From NCBI RefSeq assembly GCF_905475395.1, contig NC_058337.1, positions 139,197,172 through 139,261,171 of the forward strand: DNA of 64,000 nt, written 5' to 3'. This stretch comes from Chrysoperla carnea (lineage: Eukaryota > Arthropoda > Insecta > Neuroptera > Chrysopidae). The notes beneath the pieces were generated by a model. The model had not been told where the DNA came from and ran no database searches. It worked only from the letters and a program-made list of their open reading frames with translations. This document shows, in pieces, positions 51,125-63,677 of the stretch. How positions within the stretch are numbered: position 1 is the first letter of the stretch; each line of letters starts with the position of its first letter. The position numbers and the translations under genes are program-made.

Positions 51125-51392
51125 AGTACGCGGCAGCCTTTTTTAATAAATCACGTTCCTGTGTGACTTTATATAATTTTTTTTTTAATTTCTTTAATTT
51201 ATCATACAGATGTTCATCATCTCTCATTACTTCCTTGGATTTTGAATATTTATTAATCCAATTATATAAACTAGATTTTGTAATACCTAATTCTCTAGCT
51301 GTTTGGGCAAAAGGTTGCTTTGTCTCAATTGCTAATTTAATAGCAGATTCTTTAAATTCAGCTGGGTATATCTTTGGCTTTATATCTTTCAT
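51105..51392 (-). CDS. IS3 OrfA
   Basis: 95 residues: the helix-turn-helix FAQTARELGITKSSLYNWI binds the IS ends, followed by a lysine/leucine-rich coiled coil (KLKKLKKKLYKVTQERDLL) typical for OrfA. An AAGAAGGA ribosome-binding-site-like sequence lies 7-8 bases upstream of the ATG, as expected for a bacterial gene. The gene is intact. Confidence 0.9.
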   Translation of the reverse strand: MKDIKPKIYPAEFKESAIKLAIETKQPFAQTARELGITKSSLYNWINKYSKSKEVMRDDEHLYDKLKKLKKKLYKVTQERDLLKKAAAYFAKESR

Positions 51393-51453
51393 GCTTATCC
51401 TTCTTGTTAATATTGTCTATTATTAACTGTCCGGAAAACTATAGCCACATCAT

Positions 51454-52489
<1,036 letters not shown>

Positions 52490-52661
52490 TTTAATTCTTA
52501 ATTAAAACAATTAGTTAAATATTTTTAATATTTGTTATGGGAAAAATATAAAAAAATTAAATTTTAGCTGCTTTTCGCCTATATTTCTGAATATTTCATT
52601 ACTTTTAAGAAAAATGTTTTTTTATGGAATAATATAAATACAACATATATAATCAATTACT
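52490..52661. other. 3' flank of mdh
   Basis: AT-rich, no gene visible. A weak TTTAGCTGCTTTTCGCC phrase is all that stands out. No clear terminator hairpin is seen. Confidence 0.4.
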
Positions 52662-52691
52662 AATGTCTAAAGCCGGTAGTTTGGTTTACGC
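52662..52691 (-). repeat. right-end remnant of the 583-bp IS200 element
   Basis: The 30 bp ATCAATTACTAATGTCTAAA onward match the right end of copies A-F (hairpin half plus GGTTTACGCT). It is fused to the second type of IS200 element at 52,692. Confidence 0.75.
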
Positions 52692-53268
52692 TTTCATCTG
52701 AGAGATGAAAGTTTGATTATAGCGACTAGAAGTCGCATATCAAGCTAAAGCTTATTCGAGTCTTATGTTAGAAATCATGTCTGATTCATGTGCATCAGTA
52801 TGCTTATTAATATATTCTTTAATTATATCATCAGTCACATTACCACTAGTAGCACTAAAGTAACCCCGTGCCCACAAATGTCTACCCAAGTATTTTTGTT
52901 TTAATATTGGAAATTCCTCTTGCATCTTCTTTGAAGATCTGACTTTCGCTTTTTGTACAAATTCACAGATTTTTATATGAGGTGGAATATTAGCAAAAAT
53001 GTGTATATGATCGCTTGATACTACTCAATTTTCTATTTTAATACCTAATTCTGTTGCTACCTGTGCAATAATTTCTCGAACCCTCTTTTTTATATCGTAA
53101 GCTAATACCTTATATCGATACTTTGTAATCCACACTATGTGATAGCGATGATAGTAAACTGTATGTGATTTCCTGCTGTAATGTGTCATAGTGCTTATGA
53201 TGCTAACGCATCATCGTGCACATGGCAAGCTAAAGCTTCTCCATCTGGAAGATGGAGGTTTGTACCTC
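52692..53268 (-). mobile_element. second IS200/IS605-type element, copy 2, cut by Pol-4
   Basis: Near-identical to 49,703-50,294. TnpA frame at 52,752-53,189 with the HUH motif DHIHIF and the same in-frame TGA before it (53,025-53,027). The element stops in its end hairpin at GTTTGTACCTC, where the Polinton terminus AGTAGAAGAG begins (53,269). Confidence 0.85.
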
Positions 53269-53818
53269 AGTAGAAGAGTCATGTATGTTCTGGGCCAGTT
53301 TGACCTCAAGTAACCCCGTTTTGATGGTACACTTTTCAAAAAAGGGCAAACCTAGGTGAATGTTGGAAACCTCGGAAGTTGGAGGGGATAGATGACGTCA
53401 TTGACCAATAGTAGCGCTGTAAAAATCAAGATGGCGTTGGGAGGTGTGGTGGGGGTGAGGAATGACATAAACGGGGCTTGACCAATAGTGATGGGCGTGG
53501 TTGACAGGAGTGTGTTTCTTGGAAGTGGGGCTTAAATGGGGCGGGAATTGGACGTTAGATGAGATAATCGAGCCCACTTTCAATAGTAAATCAAGATGGC
53601 GTCGGGAGGTGTGGTGTTGGGGGATAATGGCTGCCTAAGCATTGATGACGTCATTGGCTTTGACCAATAGTAGCGCTGTAAAAATCAAGATGGCATCGGG
53701 AGGTGTGGTTGAATTGGTGGGGAGGAATGGCTGCCTAAGCATAAACGGGGGGATGACGTCATTGGCTTTGACCAATAGTGGCGGAGAGTGAACGGGGGGC
53801 GGGACGTTGACATTAGTC
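53269..53818. repeat. Pol-4 left terminal inverted repeat, GC-rich part
   Basis: GC-rich with TTGACCAATAG, GATGACGTCATTG, AAGATGGCG and GGGGGGCGGGACG. Internal order of the blocks differs from Pol-3, so the repeats of different copies have been reshuffled. Confidence 0.85.
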
Positions 53819-54635
53819 AGCAATTTTCAAGAATATGTTAATTAGACCTTGAAAAATATTGTAATTTGACACTTTAAATATACATGATAAAATTCAAGAT
53901 ACGTGACCGGATGTTAATATTTTTTATGATTAAGCAATGTAATATGACACTTGAAATTTACATAATAAAAATACATGTTCAAACTTGTTTGAATGGACTT
54001 TGATCTTAAAATAATTTCACACGTGTCAGCAATTTGCAATAATATGTTAATTTGACCTTGAAAAATATGATATCATCATCTTGTAACAAGTTCAAACTTG
54101 TTTGAAATAATTTTACATGTGTCAAAACACGTGACCGGATGCTAATATTTTTTTATGATTAAGCAATGTAATATGACACTTGAACGTGTTAGATAATTAT
54201 TTGCAAATCTGAATTCCAAGAAAAGAATATTATGAGTCAGCAATTTTCAAGAATATGTTGAAATAGATATCATCTAACCTTGAAAAATATTGTAATTTGA
54301 CACTTTAAGTATACACGATAAAATTCAAGATACGTGACCGGATGTTAATATTTTTTATGATTAAGCAATGTAATATGACGCTTGAAATTTACATAATAAA
54401 AATACATGTTTAAACTTGTTTGAACTTGTTTAAACTTGTCTGAATTCCAAGAAAAAATAATTAGTTTGAATTACGATTCTAAAAATATCAAATTACAACT
54501 TTTTTAGTGGGGGGGATAATGCTATAAAAAGTGATGTACGTAGCTGTTGAAGTATCTCTTTTGAAATTCACCTTTGCTTCAGTTAGTTTTTCTGCATATA
54601 TTTTTTACATTATTTTTATTATTATTATTATTATT
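53819..54635. repeat. Pol-4 subterminal repeats and promoter block
   Basis: AT-rich modules as in Pol-3, then the conserved CTATAAAAAGTG block at about 54,522 and an (ATT)n run at 54,617-54,638. There is no gene. Confidence 0.8.
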
Positions 54636-54639
54636 ATTG

Positions 54640-56660
54640 TCTCATCTATTTCATAGCAGGGCTGAGCCCGATTTAGTTTACCGCACGGACACAGTCAAGT
54701 GACGGTAAACTGTTTTTTCCTTGTTCTGGTCTGTCATGTGAACCGGAGAATGTGTGTGAGTGTGCGTGTATATTTGTGAGGGTATTTTTGTTCTTGTAGT
54801 GTGTATAAATGTATGTGTGTTTATTGTGTTCAGCGACCTCGCCTTTTGGGTGATGTGTGTGGTGTTGTATTGTGTTGTGCTCGCTTTCGCGTTCGATGAG
54901 CGATTGGGACGTTCTCCGTCGGTTTTGAATAGTGTGCAATTTGGCCATGTGTGAGTCTTGTGAGTCTTACAATGGGTGAAGTGTTTTGTGTGAGGTTTTG
55001 ATTTATTGGTGGTGGTACGTGTATGGGTGTTGTGGTTAATAAAGTTATACTATGTTGTGTTTCTTGTGAAGTGTTTTGTGTTTTGTTTGAGACATCTGAT
55101 GGTCTTGATATTTGATCTTGTGTGAGGCTTGTTAACCGAGCAATGGGTGGTGTGTTATGTGTTTCGTTTCGATAAAGTGGGGGTGGTGCGTGTATGAGTG
55201 CTGTTGTAGTGTAAGTAATGATGTTGTGTTGTGATGAGTTTGTTTCTTGTGTATTGTTTTGTGTTTGGTTTGGAGAATGTGCTGATGTTGCGTGTGTGAG
55301 TGTTGTTGTAGATGTGCTGTGTTGTGTCGGGTATATTTCTTGCGTTATGTTTTGTGTGTGTAACTGTGTGTTGTGTGGGTGCTGGTGTGAAGTTTCCGTG
55401 TTTGGCATGAGTGTGTTTGCATTGGTCGGAGAGTATGTTGTGTTTGTTGTTGTTTGTTGAGCAGTGGTTAATGTTTGTGTTTGGAGAGTGCTGTGTCCCA
55501 TAGAGAGAAACTTTCTCACTATACGGCAAGTATTAATTATAACTGCCTTTTGTAATTGTATGTATGTGTTTTTGTGTAGTTCAAGTGTATGCAGACTGTT
55601 GTGAAGTGTTGTTGGTATGACGCCTATCGAGCTTAGTATCACCGGAACGACAACAACTGTTGTCATTTTCCATTGATTCCTCAGATCGACAGCTAGATCG
55701 GTGTATTTTGTTAGTTTTTCAGTGTGTGTAGACTGAAGGTTGTGTGTGTTGGGTACTGCAATGTCTATGAGGAATGTGGTTTTTGTGTGTTTGTGTATAA
55801 GTGTAATGTCTGGCCTGTTGTAGTGTACCGCCTTGTCTGTGATAATTGTTCTATCCCAATATAATTTGTGCGTGTTGTTTTCGAGAATTGAAGATGGAGT
55901 GTATTTGTAGTATGGTGAGTTGTCTGTTGTGAGTTTGTGTTTTATGGCGAGTTTTTGGTGTATTATTTTTGCTACCTGATCGTGTCTGTGTTTGTAATCT
56001 GTTTGGGTAAGACGTGAGCATGCTGATGTAATGTGTTGTATTGTTTCTGGTTTTTGTCGACATTGCCGACATAGGTCTGTTTGTTGTGCGTTGTCTTGGA
56101 GTATGTGTTTTTTGTAATTCAGTGTATGTATGATTTGATCCTGTATTGCAAACATGAAGCCCTCGGTTTCCGGAAAGATATTACACTTGGTCAACCAGGC
56201 TTGCGAAGCCTCTCGGTCAATACAGTCGTGACTAAGCTCATGAAAATACCTTCCATGTAAAACCTTCGTTTTCCATGTCTGCATGTTTGTGGATGTGTGT
56301 TGTGTTTTGGTTGGTGGAAGAGAGTGTTGTGTTGTGTGCATGTTAAGTGGCGTGTATGACTTGTCTGCGGATGTTATGGCATTGTGTAAGTGTGATGTGT
56401 GTGTTTTAGATTGGAAGTACTCGCGTAGGCTATGGAGCTGGCGATCGTGTAATAGTTGGATATCTGTGAGACCACGTCCTCCTAAAGACCGTGGTAAAAC
56501 CAACCTGGCTGATGATGAGTGTATGTGGTGTATTCAGTGTTTTGTCATGATTGTTCGTGTTTTAATTTGTATGTTTTTAATGTCTGTCTTTGTCCACTTT
56601 ATGATTCCGAAGGAATATGTGAGAAATGGTGTAGCGTATGTGTTGATGGCTCTAACGGTA
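54640..56660 (-). mobile_element. R2-group (restriction-like endonuclease) LINE, 3' part
   Basis: Minus-strand non-LTR element; its 3' tail is the (AAT)n seen as (ATT)n at 54,617-54,638 on the plus strand. Only the part behind the reverse transcriptase is present. Compared with Pol-3, Polinton sequence corresponding to about 26,340-27,920 is missing and the LINE stands in its place. Base use is strikingly GT-rich on the plus strand (AC-rich on the coding strand). Confidence 0.75.
54830..56503 (-). CDS. LINE C-terminal protein with restriction-like endonuclease
   Basis: 557 residues without an N-terminal RT. It opens LPRSLGGRGLTDIQLLHDRQ (post-RT domain), then FPETEGFMFAIQDQII, a zinc knuckle CRQCRQKPETIQHITSAC, RHDQVAKIIHQKLA and the PD-(D/E)xK-like nuclease RPDITLI...TFLIDIAVPNTHN. 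A long Thr/Asn/Gln/His-rich tail of about 230 residues follows, with two related phrases IARLTSLTQDQIS and IVRLTRLTHGQIA. Family membership is clear; the tail is unusual in length. The 5' side is truncated. Confidence 0.8.
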   Translation of the reverse strand: MVLPRSLGGRGLTDIQLLHDRQLHSLREYFQSKTHTSHLHNAITSADKSYTPLNMHTTQHSLPPTKTQHTSTNMQTWKTKVLHGRYFHELSHDCIDREASQAWLTKCNIFPETEGFMFAIQDQIIHTLNYKKHILQDNAQQTDLCRQCRQKPETIQHITSACSRLTQTDYKHRHDQVAKIIHQKLAIKHKLTTDNSPYYKYTPSSILENNTHKLYWDRTIITDKAVHYNRPDITLIHKHTKTTFLIDIAVPNTHNLQSTHTEKLTKYTDLAVDLRNQWKMTTVVVVPVILSSIGVIPTTLHNSLHTLELHKNTYIQLQKAVIINTCRIVRKFLSMGHSTLQTQTLTTAQQTTTNTTYSPTNANTLMPNTETSHQHPHNTQLHTQNITQEIYPTQHSTSTTTLTHATSAHSPNQTQNNTQETNSSQHNIITYTTTALIHAPPPLYRNETHNTPPIARLTSLTQDQISRPSDVSNKTQNTSQETQHSITLLTTTPIHVPPPINQNLTQNTSPIVRLTRLTHGQIAHYSKPTENVPIAHRTRKRAQHNTTPHTSPKRRGR

Positions 56661-58036
56661 TTTCTTTGAGGCGTTATTGGTACCACAACATCATGAAGAC
56701 ATGGAAATGGATCATGGGTCTTATACAAAAAATATTCAAAAACATGTACCCTACAGTGTAGGTTACTATGTTCATTGTACCCATGATCCCAACCAATCGT
56801 TTTATAAGGCATACCGTGGTGCTGATTGTGTCAAGTGGTTTGTTCATGAACTGGAACAAGTAGCGTACTCATTAGAGCAAAAAATAAAACACGTTAAACC
56901 AATGTATCCGCTCACCGTCGAACAAGAACTGGATTTTATGTCAGCAGAGAAGTGTCACATTTGTGGTAAAGATTTCGTATCCAATTCCATACGTGTTCGC
57001 GACCATTCACATCGCACAGGTAATGCAGGTTATTTATTATTTTTTAATTTCATCTAATTTTATATTAATCTATTTTAGGTATCTACCGTGGAGCAGCACA
57101 CCAATTTTGTAATCTGCATTATCAAGATTCAAGGGTGATACCTGTTGTGATGCACAACTTAAGTGGATACGATTCGCATTTTATTATTGAAGCTCTGCTG
57201 ACGGAAATCGACGGTCAAGTTGATGTGTTGCCCATCAACAAAGAAAAGTACATCAGTTTCACAAAGCACGTCTCGGACATTCAATTAAGATTCATTGATT
57301 CCTTCCGATTTCTCGCAGACAAGTTGGAAAATCTGGCCTCATATTTAGATAATGATAAAAAATCCATTTTACATAAAGAGGTAAATGATAAAAAATAATT
57401 AATTTTTAATACAGGGTTGTAATTTGTTTTTTAATTTTTTATAGGTCAGTAATGATGAACAATTTCAATTGCTAACGAGAAAAGGTGTATTTCCATATGA
57501 ATACATGAGTAGCTGGGGACGTCTCCAAGAGACAAAATTACCACCAAAGGAGGCGTTCTACAGTGTCTTAACAGATGAACACATAACGGATGAGGATTAT
57601 AACCATGCGATACAGGTATGGAACACATTCAATTTACATACACTAGGTGATTATTCAGACCTGTATATGAAAACTGATGTGTTACTACTTGCGGATATTT
57701 TTGAAAATTTCCGTAACACTTGTATTCATAGCTATAATCTCGATCCTAGTCACTATTACACACTTCCTGGCTATACGTGGAGCGCCATGTTGAAATACAC
57801 CAATATCAAATTGGAATTGTTCACGGATATTGATGACTTGTTGTTTATCGAGAAAGGAATCAGAGGCGGTGTAAGTCAATGTTCTAATCGCTATGCTAAG
57901 GCAAACAATAAGTACATGGAAGAGGGGTATGATAAAACTCAAGAAGATGTCTACCTTATGTATTATGATGTGGTGAACCTATATGGTGCAGCAATGTGTG
58001 GATACCTACCAACAGGAAATTTTAAGTGGGTCGACA
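56661..58036 (+). pseudogene. Polinton PolB of Pol-4, middle part
   Basis: Near-identical to Pol-3 and Pol-5 from the end of the Exo I exon (after ADFEALL) through the CHICGKDF Cys pair, Exo II ([12 protein letters not shown]), Exo III ([13 protein letters not shown]) to [10 protein letters not shown], with the same short introns. It stops at 58,036, where Pol-5 begins. It is a fossil. Confidence 0.9.
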
Positions 58037-58548
58037 AGTAGAAGAGTCATGTATGTTTCAGCGCAGTTGGATGGTACACTTTTCAAAAAAGGGCAAACCT
58101 AGGTGAATGTTGGAAACCTCGGTTGAATGCGAAGTTGGAGGGGATAGATGACGTCATTGACCAATAGTAAATCAAGATGGCGTTGGGAGGTGTGGTGGGG
58201 CGTGGCTGACAGAGCGTTAGTGTGTTTCTTGGCGGAAGTGGGGCTTAAAGTGGTGGGCGCGGTTTTGGAAGTGGGGGTTAAAAGGGGGCGGGAATTGGAC
58301 GTTAGATAATCGAGCCCACTTTCAACCCCAAAGTATGGTACACTTTTCCAAAAAGGGCAAACCTCGGTTGAATGCGAAGTTGGAGGGGGGACGTCATTGG
58401 CTTTGACCAAAAGTAGCGCTGTAAAAATCAAGATGGCGTCGGGAGGTGTGGTGGGGGAAGGAATGGCTGCCTAAGCATTGATGACGTCATTGGCTTTGAC
58501 CAATAGTGGCGGAGAGTGAACGGGGGCGGGACGTTGACATTAGTCAGC
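58037..58548. repeat. Pol-5 left terminal inverted repeat, GC-rich part
   Basis: Almost identical to 24,811-25,319, with the same CCAAT, TGACGTCA and GC-box order. No gene. Confidence 0.9.
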
Positions 58549-59288
58549 AATTTTCAAGAATATGTTAATTTTACCTTGAAAAATATTGTAATTTGACACT
58601 TTAAATATACATGATAAAATTCAAGACACGTGACCGGATGTTAATATTTTTTTTTTTTATTGAATTAGCAATGTAATATGACACTTGAAATTTACATAAT
58701 AAAAATACATGTTCAAACTTGTTTGAATGGACTTTGATCTTAAAATAATTTTACACGTGTCAGCAATTTTCAAGAATATGTTAATTTGACCTTGAAAAAT
58801 ATGATATCATCATCTTATAACAAGTTCAAACTTGTTTGAAATAATTTTACATGTGTCAAAACACGTGACCGGATGTTAATATTTTTTTTTTTATGATTAA
58901 GCAATGTAATATGACACTTGAAATTTACATAATAAAAATTCATGTTCAAACTTGTTTGAATGGACTTTGATCTTAAAATAATTTTACACGTGTCAGCTAT
59001 TCTCAAGAATATGTTGAAATTGATTTGACCTTGAAAAATATGATATCATCATCCTGCTACAAGTTCAAACTTGTTTGAACATGTTCAAACTTGTTTGAAC
59101 ATGTTTAAACTTGTCTGAATTCCAAGAAAAAATAATTAGTTTGAATTACGATTATAAAAATATCAAATTACAACTTTTTTAGTGGTGGGGATAATGCTAT
59201 AAAAAGTGATGTACGTAGCTGTTGAAGTATCTCTTTTGAAATTCACCTTTGCTTCAGTTAGTTTTTTCCGCATATATTTTTTACGTTA

Positions 59289-59353
<65 letters not shown>

Positions 59354-59547
59354 TTTTGTTTTTGGTATATTTATTATTCTAAACTTAGTCTATATATTTT
59401 ATACAAAAAACAAATATTACTCAGTTGTAAGTTAACTTTAGTGTTGAACGTTCGGTAACGTATATTTTGCTTAGTATTTGAAAATATAACGGTAAGTGTA
59501 AAATTTTTTAAATATTATTGTGAAACTTAAATATAATTTTTTGAAAG
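58549..59547. repeat. Pol-5 subterminal repeats, promoter block and leader
   Basis: AT-rich modules to about 59,120, the CTATAAAAAGTG promoter block near 59,198, an (ATT)n run of about 20 units (59,292-59,354) that is longer than in Pol-3, and the PolB leader with a GGTAAGT site near 59,489. Confidence 0.8.
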
Positions 59548-62500
59548 ATGGACACCTACGAACGAAATGTTATGCAGACGCTAAACGTGGTACCTCAAGG
59601 TGGTAGCACTGATATGATGAAGAAAGTGGAGAGAGCGTTGAGGCTCATCAAGACGGTGGAGGAAGCTGAGCGATGGATGATACTTAATAAGCAGAACATC
59701 CGCTTATTCAAAAAGATGTTGATGTTAAAGAAAGAAAATCCTCTGCGTCTTGAAGCTAATATTGGACTTTGTAAATCATACCAGCGGCAACTTCACCGAC
59801 TGCGATTAGATTTAGTTAAGCAAGGTGGTGGTGTCACCAAAAAACAAAATCGACATCTAATCTGGGAGACAATTGAAACCCACCACCAGGGCAGGGTGAA
59901 GACTGGTATGATTACCAATTTGGATTATAAAGATCCAAATATATTTTTCAACCGGGCATTTCCAATGTTTAGAAGACACGTTCGGCGTGAGCTAGTGAAT
60001 CATCCCCTCAAGGTAAGTAAAATTTAAGATTTATAATTTAAATAGTCTAATGAGATTTTATTTCAGGTGTATATTATGTTCACGGGCAATTTCATTAAGC
60101 CCACCACCAAAGAGGAGGATTTGAAAACTTTTATAACGTCGGCCAAGGAAATGTATCTGACAACGGACATGCAGGAGTGGTACACTGATCATGCCAAAAA
60201 CTATTTGTTGAAAAAATTGGAAGAATTCCAGGAACGCGATAGCGGTTGGGCTCTTGACATGATCATAAATATTCGAGTCCACATGAATAAGTACTCTCCG
60301 ATCACAGCTGGAACATTTTGTGAACTACCACCAGTCATCAAAAATAAATTGGCTGTGATTAATGTCCAGAATAAAGACCAACATTGCTTTTTATGGTCGA
60401 TAATGTCAGCACTTTACCCGGTTGAAAAGGATCCTCAACGTTTAACTAAGTACCCGCACTATAAATATCATTTAAAATATGATGGATTAAAGTTTCCCAT
60501 GTCTCTAGATCAAATTAATAAATTTGAAAAGATGAACCCGCAGCTATCGATTAACGTGTACGGCTACAAAGATACGTTTATACATGGTTTGGAAATTTTC
60601 CCTGTACGCGTTAGTTCGAACACTGCGGGGCAGAAAATTCATCTATTGGCTGTGGAGAATGGGAACAGTCACCACTTTTGCTGGATAAAAAATTTAGCAA
60701 AGTTGAGTCGATCGGGTGTAACAAAACACGTAGGTAAAATTTATTTATGTGATCGATGTCTCAACTATTTTGCTACAGAAGTCAAACTCCAACTCCAACT
60801 CCAGCATTCAGTAAATTGTGGTGAAAAAGAAGCGGTGCGGGTACGAATGCCTGAAACTGATGACGAGCGGTTCGTTGAGTTCAAAGATTTCAACAGCAAG
60901 GAACGTGTTGAGTATATGGTGTACGCTGACTTTGAGGCACTATTGGTACCACAACATCATGAAGACATGGAAATGGATCATAGGTCTTATACAAAAAATA
61001 TTCAAAAACATGTACCCTACAGTGTAGGTTACTATGTTCATTGTACCCATGATCCCAACCAATCGTTTTATAAGGCATACCGTGGTGCTGATTGTGTCAA
61101 GTGGTTTGTTCATGAACTGGAACAAGTAGCGTACTCATTAGAGCAAAAAATAAAACACGTTAAACCAATGTATCCGCTCACCGTCGAACAAGAACTGGAT
61201 TTTATGTCAGCAGAGAAGTGTCACATTTGTGATAAAGATTTCGTATCCAATTCCATACGTGTTCGCGACCATTCACATCGCACAGGTAATGTAATTTATT
61301 TATTATTTTTTAATTTCATCTAATTTTATATTAATCTATTTTAGGTATCTACCGTGGAGCAGCACACCAATTTTGTAATCTGCATTATCAAGATTCAAGG
61401 GTGATACCTGTTGTGATGCACAACTTAAGTGGATACGATTCGCATTTTATTATTGAAGCTCTGCTGACGGAAATCGACGGTCAAGTTGATGTGTTGCCCA
61501 TCAACAAAGAAAAGTACATCAGTTTCACAAAGCACGTCTCGGACATTCAATTAAGATTCATTGATTCCTTCCGATTTCTCGCAGACAAGTTGGAAAATCT
61601 GGCCTCATATTTAGATAATGATAAAAAATCCATTTTACATAAAGAGGTAAATGATAAAAAATAATTAATTTTTAATACAGGGTTGTAATTTGTTTTTTAA
61701 TTTTTTATAGGTCAGTAATGATGAACAATTTCAATTGCTAACGAGAAAAGGTGTATTTCCATATGAATACATGAGTAGCTGGGGACGTCTCCAAGAGACA
61801 AAATTACCACCAAAGGAGGCGTTCTACAGTGTGTTAACAGATGAACACATAACGGATGAGGATTATAACCATGCGATACAGGTATGGAACACATTCAATT
61901 TACATACACTAGGTGATTATTCAGACCTGTATATGAAAACTGATGTGTTACTACTTGCGGATATTTTTGAAAATTTCCGTAACACTTGTATTCATAGCTA
62001 TAATCTCGATCCTAGTCACTATTACACACTTCCTGGCTATACGTGGAGCGCCATGTTGAAATACACCAATATCAAATTGGAATTGTTCACGGATATTGAT
62101 GACTTGTTGTTTATCGAGAAAGGAATCAGAGGCGGTGTAAGTCAATGTTCTAATCGCTATGCTAAGGCAAACAATAAGTACATGGAAGAGGGGTATGATA
62201 AAACTCAAGAAGATGTCTACCTTATGTATTATGATGTGGTGAACCTATATGGTGCAGCAATGTGTGGATACCTACCAACAGGAAATTTTAAGTGGGTCGA
62301 CACACCAAACATCGAGGATGTTGCAGATGATTCACCAGTCGGGTACATTTTAGAAGTAGACCTTGAAATACCCCAACATCTACATGATAACTTTAGCGAT
62401 TTACCGCCATGTCCGGAGACAACGAAACCACCTGGATCAAAACAAAAATATCTTCTGTCAACCCTTTACAATAAGACCAACTATGTCGTGCACTACAGGA

Positions 62501-63438
62501 ATTTAAAACTGTATACACAACTCGGTGTTAAGGTAACAAAATACCACCGTGTGTTAAAATTCGATCAATCTGCATGGTTGAAACCATATATTGATTTCAA
62601 TACCGAGATGCGCAAGAACGCCTCAAATGAGTTTGAAAAAGCATTATTCAAACTCATGATTAATGCTATCTTCGGTAAAACCATGGAGAATGTGAGGAAA
62701 CATCGGGTTGTGTACATACGAAAAAATTGGGATGGAAAACATGGTGTGAAGAAATTAATTGCCAATCCCAATTTTCACAGTATGATGGTGCTCGACAATG
62801 ACGTCAGTATTGTTGAAATAAAAAAATCACAGATACGTTTTAACAAACCCATCTACATAGGCTTCACAATTTTAGACATATCGAAAACGTTTGTGTATGA
62901 CTTCCACTACAACTACATGTACCAACGGTACAACCCCACAAATGTCAGGTTATTATACACAGACACCGATAGTCTAATTTATAGCGTGAAAAATACTGAC
63001 GTCTATGAGGTCATGAAACAGGATATTAATCGTTTTGATACGGCTGACTATGCACCCGACAACATCTATGGTATGCCACTACGTAATAAGAAAGTCAAGG
63101 GTTTAATGTCCGATGAAAATAATGGTGATGTTATGCTAGAATTTGTCGGATTACGTAGCAAAATGTATGCTATTCGGGTGCAAAATAAAAAAGAGACTAA
63201 ACGATCCAAGGGTCTCAAGAAGTCAGCTATCCGAAAACTTACTTTTGAGGACTATAAGCGGTGTTTGCTTGAGAACCGTAACTTTTACCATGTTCAGCAA
63301 AGCATCCAATCCAAGCGACACCGCTTACATACCATCAAACAGCAGAAAGTAGGCTTATCACCATTTGACCAAAAACGATACATTACTCACAATTCATGTG
63401 AAACAAAACCATGGGGCCACTATAGCATTATTTGTTGA
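59548..63438 (+). CDS. Polinton protein-primed DNA polymerase B (Pol-5)
   Basis: Same four-exon layout as Pol-3 (exon starts 59,548, 60,067, 61,345 and 61,711), with all motifs kept: [59 protein letters not shown] and [12 protein letters not shown]. The differences from Pol-3 are few, for example an extra LQ repeat (KLQLQLQHS) and CDKDF for CGKDF in one Cys pair, which changes the glycine only. It appears whole. Confidence 0.92.
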
Positions 63439-63677
63439 GTGTAAGTATTTTATATTTTTTGTTTTTAATATTTAGCTAATTTTTGCTGTTGTTTCAGAAA
63501 TGTGTCCTGCTGTTGTGATGATCCTCAAAGTGGTTCGGTATTGTGATAGGTGTACAAACAATTGATAGAGTAGTGCGCATGAACAATTGATAGAGTAGTG
63601 GTGGGGGTGTAAAAAAAAACTGATAGTTAGGTAGAATTATTGTAGAAAACAATTTAGTGTTAGTTTAAACATACAAA

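Larger units (their letters stand above)
50509..51450 (-). mobile_element. IS3-family element, truncated by IS5-like no. 3
   Basis: OrfA and OrfB are in the normal order with an overlap near 51,105-51,125. The upstream end has a TGTGGCTATAGTTTTCCGGACA terminal repeat-like sequence around 51,430-51,450. The 3' part of OrfB is missing, cut by the IS5-like element. Confidence 0.8.
53269..58036. mobile_element. Polinton Pol-4, left part
   Basis: It starts with AGTAGAAGAGTCA directly in the bacterial IS200-type element; TACCTC (53,263-53,268) is the candidate target duplication. It has the GC-rich terminal repeat, subterminal repeats, promoter block, an R2-type LINE in place of the first PolB exons, and PolB sequence up to 58,036, where Pol-5 is inserted. 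The right part would lie beyond the window. It is broken, with several breaks. Confidence 0.85.

Noticed and set aside
55155-55529. Frames of 124 and 80 residues inside the R2-type LINE
   Set aside because: They are shadows of the low-complexity tail in other frames.
59292-59354. (ATT)n run as a LINE tail in Pol-5
   Set aside because: The same run stands in Pol-3 without any LINE; it is a microsatellite of the Polinton leader.
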